DNA of 10,901 bases from Pseudomonadota bacterium. Lineage in GTDB: Bacteria > Hydrothermota > 32-111 > QNBC01. The translations under genes were made by a program, and so were the position numbers. Each line of letters opens with the position of its first letter. The stretch's first letter is position 1. The stretch is from NCBI GenBank assembly GCA_011682715.1, contig JAACEC010000061.1, positions 1 to 10,901 on the forward strand, given 5' to 3'. Below the pieces are notes generated by a model. That model did not search any database, was not told the DNA's origin, and saw only the letters and a program-made list of their open reading frames with translations. Positions 4,758-10,901 of the stretch are shown here, one piece after another.

Positions 4758-6866
4758 ATTCTGAAATTTCTATTTCTATACCGTATCTTTTCAATTCTTC
4801 TTCCGTGTGCTCATAGGGACAGAATTGATATTCCCCCGGAATATAACCATGAACAGGGCAAATACTGAATGTCGGAGTAATCGTATAATAGGGAAGTTTA
4901 AATGTATAAGCCACTTTTTTTACGAGATTTTTGCAACTCTCTATATCGTTGATACTTTCCCCGAGAAATATATGAAAAACCGTTCCACCTGTATATTGGG
5001 TCTGTAAATCATCCTGTAATTTTAATGCCTCGAAAACATCACCCTTAAAATCCACCGGTAACTGTGTTGAGTTCGTATAGAAAGGTGCGCGTCCACCCCC
5101 TGTGTTATAATGTCGGAGAATTTTTCCTTATCGATTTTTGCGAGTCTGTAGGATGTTCCCTCGGCGGGTGATGCTTCGAGATTGTAGAGATTGCCCGTTT
5201 CACCCTGGTATTTGCCGAGCCTTTCCCGCATAAATTGCAGTGTCTCAACGGCAAATTTATTTCCTTCTTCGGTGGTGATATCTTTTCCTATGAGATTCAG
5301 CGACGCTTCGTTCATACCGACAAGACCTATCGTCGAAAAATGGTTCGACCAATAAGACCCGAATTTCTCCTTTATATTGCGAAGATAAAATTTCGCATAG
5401 GGATAAAGTCCCATATTTGTGAAATTCTCGAGGACCTTTCTCTTGATTTCGAGACTGTCCTTTGCTATATCCATCATCTTCTCGAGATTTTTGAAGTACT
5501 CTTCTTTACTTTTCGATTTATAGGCGATTCTCGGAACATTAATCGTAACTACGCCAACACTGCCCGTCAGCGGATTTGCACCAAATAAACCGCCGCCGCG
5601 GACTTTTGCTCTATTGACCTCATCTTCTTCCTTTTCTCCCTGCTTTTTCCCGAATTTTAATTGCAAAAGATTTTCCCTCTTCCTCAGTTCTCTATTATCA
5701 AGCCTCAATCTGCAGCACATGCTCCTCGCATCGTCAGGGTCCATATCTGTATTTACGAAATTGGAAAAATAGGGAATTCCATATTTTGCAGTCATTAGCC
5801 ATACCTTATCAAGATTCGTGTCTTCCCAATCAAAATCTTTTGTTATGTTGTATGTTGGTATGGGGAATGTAAATATCCTTCCCTTGGCGTCTCCCTCCAT
5901 CATTACTTCCGCAAAAGCGTTGTTCAACATATCCATTTCTTTTTGGAAATCCCCGTATGTTTTATCCATTTTCTCCCCACCTATAACCGCCGGTTCGTCC
6001 TTTAAACTTGCGGGAACCTTAAGATCCATGGTTATATTGGTAAACGGGGTTTGAAAACCTACTCTCGTAGGGACATTGAGATTAAAGAGAAATTCTTGCA
6101 TAGCCTGTTTTACCTGCTTGTAGTCCAATTTATCATAATATATAAATGGGGCGAGAAGTGTATCGAAATTCGAGAACGCCTGGGCGCCTGCCGCTTCTCC
6201 CTGCAACGTATAGAAAAAATTGACTATCTGCCCCAATGCGGTTCTGAAATGTTTTGCAGGGTTGCTCTCAACCTTTCCCACTGCACCGGTAAAACCAACA
6301 TTGAGAATATCCTGAAGGTCCCACCCACAACAATATACGGAGAGAAGCCCAAGATCGTGTATGTGCAAATCGCCGTTTATATGGACATCACTTATATAAC
6401 CGGGATAAATTCTCTTCAGCCAGTAGCGGGCGGAAATCGCCGATGTAATATGATTGTTCAGTCCCTGCAACGAATAACTCATATTACTATTCTCGTTGAC
6501 TCTCCAATCCTTTTTCATCAAATAATCATCCACAATTTTAACGGATTCGCTGAACAATTCCTGAACATCCCTCAATTTATTGTGCTGTTCTCTGTAAAGG
6601 ATATAAGCTTTCGCCGTTTTGGCATGTCCCTCTTCGATAAGAATTTTCTCAACGAGGTCCTGGACATTTTCAACAGTAGGGATATTATCTCCCTTATATA
6701 TCGCATTCAAAGAAGCAACCACAAGACTCGTGATTCTCCCCGCTTTTTCAAAATCAGCTCCCCCTACGTTCTTCACCGCTTTGACTATTGCATTGTAAAT
6801 CTTTTCCGGTTCAAAGGGTACGAGCCTTCCATCCCTCTTCCTTATAAACTCTATTGTATTTGCCAT
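4756..6866 (-). CDS. nrdD: Anaerobic ribonucleoside-triphosphate reductase, catalytic body without the glycyl-radical tail; apparent frameshift
   Basis: NrdD reduces ribonucleoside triphosphates to dNTPs under anaerobiosis using a glycyl radical. From ATG 6866 (GGAGG at 6871-6875): an ATP-cone allosteric domain (residues about 3-95, KRDGRLVPFEPEKI), then the ten-stranded barrel with HIHDLG (168-173), YCCGWDL (178-184), the cysteine pair MCCRLRLDN (383-391), GSVGVVTIN (435-443) and SPAEGTSYR (566-574). The first frame runs off into nonsense after residue about 589 and stops at 5022. The continuation (RAPFYTNSTQLPVDFKGDV, GGTVFHIFLGE, TPTFSICPVHGY) lies in the -1 frame to TAG 4756. One extra base in the G5 run (CCCCC, 5096-5100) joins them into about 703 residues. 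The protein then ends before the glycyl-radical loop, which is the next ORF. The C-terminal metal site shows CPVH and CPYEH rather than two CxxC pairs. Whether the frameshift is an indel error or recoding is unresolved. Confidence 0.88.
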
Positions 6867-6884
6867 TTGGCCTCCTTTTAAATC

Positions 6885-6913
6885 ATACTATCATATTTAT
6901 TTTTATTTGTCAA
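6885..6913 (-). promoter_or_regulatory. nrdD promoter
   Basis: On the minus strand TTGACA (6913-6908) and TAGTAT (6890-6885) are spaced by 17 bases, placing the transcript start near 6878, just before the Shine-Dalgarno. A weaker second candidate, TTGATT (6952-6947) and TATATT (6930-6925) with a 16-base spacer, lies between and over the NrdR boxes. Confidence 0.75.
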
Positions 6914-6920
6914 GTATTTT

Positions 6921-6967
6921 CCACAATATATAGTGTTTTTTATCTTAATCAATACAACATATTGCAT
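6921..6967 (-). promoter_or_regulatory. Tandem NrdR boxes upstream of nrdD
   Basis: Box 1 (6921-6936) reads ccacaatatatagtgt on the plus strand, i.e. ACACTATATATTGTGG on the coding strand, matching the NrdR consensus acaCwAtATaTwGtgt almost perfectly. Box 2 (6952-6967, atacaacatattgcat) matches 9 of 10 core positions. Their starts are exactly 31 bp apart, the three-helical-turn spacing typical of paired NrdR boxes. NrdR is the ATP/dATP-sensing zinc-finger/ATP-cone repressor of RNR operons. The boxes lie upstream of the main -35 and overlap a weaker second promoter. nrdR itself is not in the window. Confidence 0.88.
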
Positions 6968-7021
6968 TTTCATTATTTATGTTTTAATTGTGAATTTTGA
7001 CTTTAAGAGACAGAGGACAAA

Positions 7022-7693
7022 TTACGATTTCAGGAGAAAAGAAGCTATAACAAATGCTGTTTCGACTCTGTAGACCGAATCATCGAGATTTACCGTTAAA
7101 ATCTCCGCATCTTTGAAATACTCTATTTCCCTTAGGCTAAAACCCTCTCTCGGTCCTATTATAACATTATTTACATCCGGAACATTCTCCGATAAATTTA
7201 ATTCCCCGCCGGGAATAAGCACAATCGTATTCTTCGTTAAGGTGATATCGTATATTGAATCATATACACCCAAATAATCGGGCATATTAGGATTATCCGA
7301 TTGCTTCATCCCCGACATGACCTTCTTTTTTATCTTATCCGCATCGGGGGCTTTGGAATATCTTTCCGTTTTATCGCCTCTGAAGAAGGTAAACGCTTTG
7401 ACTCCCATCTCTCCTGCTTTTTCGGCAATAAATTCCATTTTTTTCCAGTCGGTAAATCCTATGTAGAACGTCTTCAAAACCCGATAATGTTTCTTTTTCG
7501 TTTTCAATATCGAAAATTTCGCTTCTCTCTTATCTGCGAATTCAAAAATCGTATAAAAAAGAGAGCCCCTTCCATCAATCAAAGAAACAGGCTCCCCGAT
7601 TTTTATTCTTTTAACCTTAAAGTGCTTTAACTCATCAGGATTTTTGATGTATACATAATTCCCATTTATCTCATCAACAAAAAAAGAGGGCAT
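7022..7693 (-). CDS. rsmE: 16S rRNA (uracil-1498-N3)-methyltransferase
   Basis: RsmE is a SPOUT-class (trefoil-knot) enzyme that methylates N3 of U1498 in 16S rRNA using SAM. The 223-residue protein, slightly shorter than the usual 240-250, begins PSFFVDE, has an N-terminal PUA-like part with HFKVKRIKIGEPV (24-36), the substrate segment KKMEFIAEKAGEMGV (84-98), MKQS (129-132), the SAM-loop IIGPREGFS (178-186) and YRVETA (208-213). The loop is unusual: the family norm is IGPEGGF, here GPREGF, and the preceding LG.R segment is also altered. Family assignment still seems firm from the overall order of motifs. ATG 7693 follows the dnaJ TAG with no gap and no clear ribosome site, so translation is probably coupled. 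The dnaJ-rsmE order, often with prmA between them, is common in bacteria; prmA is absent here. Confidence 0.87.
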   Translation of the reverse strand: MPSFFVDEINGNYVYIKNPDELKHFKVKRIKIGEPVSLIDGRGSLFYTIFEFADKREAKFSILKTKKKHYRVLKTFYIGFTDWKKMEFIAEKAGEMGVKAFTFFRGDKTERYSKAPDADKIKKKVMSGMKQSDNPNMPDYLGVYDSIYDITLTKNTIVLIPGGELNLSENVPDVNNVIIGPREGFSLREIEYFKDAEILTVNLDDSVYRVETAFVIASFLLKS

Positions 7694-8824
7694 CTATTCT
7701 ATTTGATCTTTTGTGAGTTCGTGTAGTTTTTTCAGCAAATCTTTAACTTCCGGATTTTTAACTTCGGGCGTGTGTATAACAGTTTGTACGATTACATCCC
7801 CTCGTACTCTTCTTCTCAAATCAGGTATTCCTTTTCCGCGTATTCTGTATTCCTGTCCGGATTTCGTGCCGGGATTGATCTTTAATCTAACGGTGCTGTC
7901 GATCAACTTTATATTCACCTTATCGCCGAAAACTGCCTGATACAGAGTAATAGGCTTTATAATACGAATATTGTTTCCCTCCCTAATATAACGGCTATCC
8001 GGTTTCTCCTCAATTATAACATGAATGTCACCTTTTATTCCTCCGTGTTCGGGAAAATTACCTTCTCCTTCAAGTGTAATATAATTTCCTGTGGAAACAC
8101 CTGCTGGTATCTTTACCTTTATCATATCTTCCTTCAAAACCCTGCCCGTTCCGTGACAAACTTTACATTTTGTTTTGATAATTTTACCTGTTCCATGGCA
8201 TGTGGGACATTCACTCTCTCTAATCATCGCACCAAAAATGGATTGCGTTCTCTGACGAACCACCCCTTGTCCGTTACATGTGGGACATGTCCTTATGTCC
8301 GTTCCTCCAGTTCCATTACATGCACCACATTTGACATATCTCTTTATCTTTATCTTTTTCTCAGCACCTTTTATAATCTCTTCAAATGTTAGAGGTAATC
8401 TCACTCTCAACGATTCTCCGACGTTCACCCTATGTTGCTGTCTTCTTTCGCTTGTAAAGGAATTGCCCATTCCGCCGCCGAAAAAAGCACCGAAAATGTC
8501 CCCTAAACCACCGGACCCCCCAAATATATCCCTGAGATCATCCGTATGCGTAAAATCGTTCCACGTAAATCCGCCACCACCGCCAAAAGCATCATTTACA
8601 CCATTAAACCCGTATTGATCATACATTCTACGCTTCTTTTGATCCATTAGAACTTCATAAGCTTCCGAAATCTCCTTAAATTTTTCCTCAGCCTCTTCTT
8701 TGTTATCTCTGTTAAGATCGGGATGATACTTTTTCGCTAATTTTCTGTAAGCACGTTTTATTTCATCCTCGGAGGCATCTTTCGATACTCCGAGGATTTC
8801 ATAGTAGTCTCTTTTACCGGACAT
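7694..8824 (-). CDS. dnaJ: Hsp40 co-chaperone DnaJ
   Basis: A full-length type I DnaJ of 376 residues. The J domain (about 5-70) contains the HPD tripeptide at 34-36 that stimulates the DnaK ATPase. A Gly/Phe-rich region (about 72-120) follows. The zinc-finger region has four CxxCxGxG repeats at 166-173, 180-187, 206-213 and 220-227. The C-terminal substrate-binding domains run from about 230 to 355. DnaJ delivers unfolded proteins to DnaK in the cytoplasm. Its ATG shares a base with the dnaK stop (TAATG), so the two are translationally coupled. It is followed directly by rsmE. Confidence 0.97.
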   Translation of the reverse strand: MSGKRDYYEILGVSKDASEDEIKRAYRKLAKKYHPDLNRDNKEEAEEKFKEISEAYEVLMDQKKRRMYDQYGFNGVNDAFGGGGGFTWNDFTHTDDLRDIFGGSGGLGDIFGAFFGGGMGNSFTSERRQQHRVNVGESLRVRLPLTFEEIIKGAEKKIKIKRYVKCGACNGTGGTDIRTCPTCNGQGVVRQRTQSIFGAMIRESECPTCHGTGKIIKTKCKVCHGTGRVLKEDMIKVKIPAGVSTGNYITLEGEGNFPEHGGIKGDIHVIIEEKPDSRYIREGNNIRIIKPITLYQAVFGDKVNIKLIDSTVRLKINPGTKSGQEYRIRGKGIPDLRRRVRGDVIVQTVIHTPEVKNPEVKDLLKKLHELTKDQIE

Positions 8825-10785
8825 TATTTCTTGCCTTTATCGTCATCATCATCTACGACTTCATAATCCGCATCTACTGGTCCGGACTTATCTTTCTTCT
8901 TGCCTTCGGGCTGAGCTGTAGTACCTTCATTAGTCGTGGTGGTTGTTGTTCCCTGATTCGCCGATGAGGTCTTCCCCTGGTTACCATCTTTATAAGCCTC
9001 TTCGGCTAATTTGTAAGATTTTTGTTTCAGATTCTCCGTTTCTGATTTGATCTTTTCGAGATCATCACCTTTGGTAGCTTCTTTCAAGCTATTCAAAGCA
9101 TCCTCGACACTTTTCTTTTCTTCTTCTGTAATCTTATCACCGAAATCCTTTAGAGATTTTTCCACCGAGTAGATCAAAGTGTCCGCTTCATTTTTAGCTT
9201 CAATGAGTTCCATTTTCTTCTTATCTTCACCTTCATGCTGTTTCGCCTCGTTTACCATTTTTTCAATTTCATCATCGGAAAGCCCGCTGGAAGCTGTAAT
9301 TTTGATCTTATGCTCTTTGCCTGTAGCTTTATCTTTCGCCGAGACATGGAGTATTCCATCAGCATCTATATCGAATGTTACCTCTATTTGAGGTACGCCT
9401 CTCGGTGCCGGTGGTATACCGACAAGTTCGAACTGTCCAAGTAATCTATTGTCAGCCGCCATTTTTCGTTCTCCCTGAAGAACATTAATAGTTACGGCAG
9501 GCTGATTATCCGTTGCAGTTGTAAATATCTGCGTTTTTCTCGTGGGAATCGTCGTATTTCTTTCGATCATTTTAGTCATAACACCACCGAGAGTCTCGAT
9601 CCCGAGAGAAAGAGGAGTAACATCAAGAAGCAGCACATCTTTAACATCTCCTGCCAAAACACCACCTTGTATAGCCGCTCCTACCGCTACAACTTCATCG
9701 GGATTAATCCCTTTATGCGGTTCCTTCTTGAAAAACTCTTTTACAGCTTCCTGGACTTTTGGCATCCTTGTCATACCGCCTACGAGAACAACTTCTTCTA
9801 TATCGCTCACGGATAACTTTGCATCATTGAGAGCGTTTTTACAGGGGGTAATTGTTTTTTCCACGAGATCTCCAACAAGCGATTCCAGTTTTGACCTCGT
9901 AAGTTTCATCTCAAGATGCTTGGGACCATTTGCATCTGCGGTAATAAACGGTAAGCTGATTGTTGTTTCAAGTGTGGTCGACAGTTCGGTTTTCGCTTTT
10001 TCGGACGCCTCACGAATCCTTTGATGTGCCTGACTGTCCTTTAACAGGTCTATTCCGTTTTCTTTCTTAAATTCTTCAACAACCCAATGAACGATTCTGT
10101 CATCAAAATCATCGCCGCCGAGATGCGTATCGCCATTTGTGGATTTCACCTCAAAAACACCGTCACCTATCTCAAGAATTGATATATCAAACGTACCTCC
10201 ACCAAGGTCGTATACAGCGATCTTTTGGTTTTTCTTCTTATCAAGACCATAAGCAAGGCTTGATGCTGTAGGTTCGTTTATGATTCTCAGAACTTCCAAA
10301 CCTGCTATTTTACCTGCATCCTTTGTTGCTTGTCTTTGAGCATCGTTAAAATATGCGGGAACGGTAATTATTGCCTGCGCTACCGGCTCACCGAGATAAG
10401 CCTCCGCAGATTTTTTCAAATATCCGAGTATTTTAGCTGAAATTTCGGGGGGAGAATACAGTTTGTTCCCTATTCTTACCCTGCAATCTCCGTTGTTGCC
10501 CTCTACAACTTTATACGGCATCCTCTCAACTTCCCTGGCAACCTCTTTGTATCGCCTTCCCATAAAACGCTTTATCGAAGAAACCGTACTTTCCGGATTC
10601 AAAACCTGTTGTCTCTTTGCAAGAGTCCCTACTAGTTCCTCTCCCTCTTTTGTAAAAGCAACGACACTGGGAGTGGTTCTCCCTCCATCCGGATTAGGGA
10701 TAACCTTTGGTTCGCCATTTTCAAGTATTGCTGCACACGAATTAGTCGTTCCCAAATCAATACCTATAATTTTATTCTTCGCCAT
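8824..10785 (-). CDS. dnaK: Hsp70 chaperone DnaK
   Basis: A complete DnaK of 653 residues. The nucleotide-binding domain has GIDLGTTNS (8-16), VYDLGGGTFD (191-200) and VVLVGGMTRMP (332-342). The conserved interdomain linker is DVLLLDVTPLSLGIETLGG (383-401), followed by the substrate-binding beta domain and helical lid. The tail is low complexity with a run of six threonines and ends VDADYEVVDDDDDKGKK, an acidic variant of the usual terminal motif. DnaK refolds proteins with DnaJ and GrpE. AAGGAGG lies nine bases upstream of ATG 10785. The first 14 bases overlap the end of grpE. The heat-shock promoter and any CIRCE element lie outside the window. Confidence 0.98.
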   Translation of the reverse strand: MAKNKIIGIDLGTTNSCAAILENGEPKVIPNPDGGRTTPSVVAFTKEGEELVGTLAKRQQVLNPESTVSSIKRFMGRRYKEVAREVERMPYKVVEGNNGDCRVRIGNKLYSPPEISAKILGYLKKSAEAYLGEPVAQAIITVPAYFNDAQRQATKDAGKIAGLEVLRIINEPTASSLAYGLDKKKNQKIAVYDLGGGTFDISILEIGDGVFEVKSTNGDTHLGGDDFDDRIVHWVVEEFKKENGIDLLKDSQAHQRIREASEKAKTELSTTLETTISLPFITADANGPKHLEMKLTRSKLESLVGDLVEKTITPCKNALNDAKLSVSDIEEVVLVGGMTRMPKVQEAVKEFFKKEPHKGINPDEVVAVGAAIQGGVLAGDVKDVLLLDVTPLSLGIETLGGVMTKMIERNTTIPTRKTQIFTTATDNQPAVTINVLQGERKMAADNRLLGQFELVGIPPAPRGVPQIEVTFDIDADGILHVSAKDKATGKEHKIKITASSGLSDDEIEKMVNEAKQHEGEDKKKMELIEAKNEADTLIYSVEKSLKDFGDKITEEEKKSVEDALNSLKEATKGDDLEKIKSETENLKQKSYKLAEEAYKDGNQGKTSSANQGTTTTTTNEGTTAQPEGKKKDKSGPVDADYEVVDDDDDKGKK

Positions 10786-10901
10786 TGTTCTTTTCCTCCT
10801 TATTTTCTATTTTATTTTCTTTTCCCTTCGACACTATAACTTTTGCCGGCCTTAGTATTTTGTCCCCGTACATATATCCCTTTTCGTATTCTTCGAGAAT
10901 C
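10772..10901 (-). CDS. grpE: GrpE nucleotide exchange factor (C-terminal 42 residues only)
   Basis: The frame enters at the right edge (first full codon at 10900) and ends at TAA 10772. It reads ILEEYEKGYMYGDKILRPAK then VIVSKG, the signature of the GrpE C-terminal beta domain, which contacts DnaK to release ADP. A short Lys/Glu/Asn-rich tail follows. The last 14 bases overlap the dnaK start. Its N-terminus is outside the window. Confidence 0.93.
   Translation of the reverse strand, partial: ILEEYEKGYMYGDKILRPAKVIVSKGKENKIENKEEKNNGEE

Noticed and set aside
6051..6881. Long plus-strand open frame of about 276 codons opposite nrdD
   Set aside because: It lies wholly antisense to the strongly conserved nrdD coding sequence and resembles no protein family; its codons simply mirror nrdD.
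9542..10024. Plus-strand open frame opposite dnaK
   Set aside because: Antisense shadow of a highly conserved gene with no ribosome site or recognisable domain.

Overview
The window reads as a moderately AT-rich bacterial chromosome segment from an anaerobe. It uses the standard code: TAA, TAG and TGA all end recognisable genes. Evidence for anaerobic life is an oxygen-sensitive class III ribonucleotide reductase with its radical-SAM activase. Two exported proteins, a beta-barrel-like outer membrane protein and an LVIVD-repeat propeller protein, suggest a diderm cell. The LVIVD style (LRVIDVSDPTNPHEVG) is one I associate with uncultivated phyla such as WOR-3, TA06 or Cloacimonadota. That placement is a low-confidence inference.

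Left part (1-1909), all minus strand. A promoter (1881-1909) drives a 19-codon leader ORF, translationally coupled to a predicted outer membrane protein whose frame is broken at a C run. Next come a signal-peptide-like mini-ORF without a standard start, a leader with two small hairpins and a CRISPR-repeat-like 14-mer, and the 5' part of a secreted LVIVD-repeat protein that runs off the left edge. The gap 1854-2199 holds two divergent promoters and a 70-base inverted-repeat structure; I see no gene in it.

Middle plus-strand pair (2200-3826). A strong promoter (TTGACA-17-TATAAA) precedes a calcineurin-like phosphoesterase overlapping an ROK-family sugar kinase. This pair converges on the RNR operon.

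Anaerobic RNR operon (3891-6967, minus strand). Two NrdR boxes spaced exactly 31 bp lie upstream of a TTGACA-17-TAGTAT promoter, followed by nrdD, a separate 51-codon ORF and nrdG. The 51-codon ORF carries the glycyl-radical motif (YSRVVGYFRP...WNKGKKEEF) normally fused to the end of NrdD. It has its own perfect Shine-Dalgarno overlapping the nrdD stop, and its stop overlaps the nrdG start. The catalytic body of NrdD, the radical-bearing tail and the activase are thus three consecutive coupled cistrons. This is the most interesting feature of the window. nrdD also has an apparent one-base frameshift at a G5 run.

Right part (7022-10901, minus strand): a compact heat-shock operon grpE(partial)-dnaK-dnaJ-rsmE with overlapping or abutting genes. 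I see no obvious terminator between rsmE and the nrdD promoter. Two or possibly three frame breaks in one window, at least two of them at G/C homopolymers, raise the possibility of sequencing or assembly indels. That caveat also applies, more weakly, to the split nrdD.
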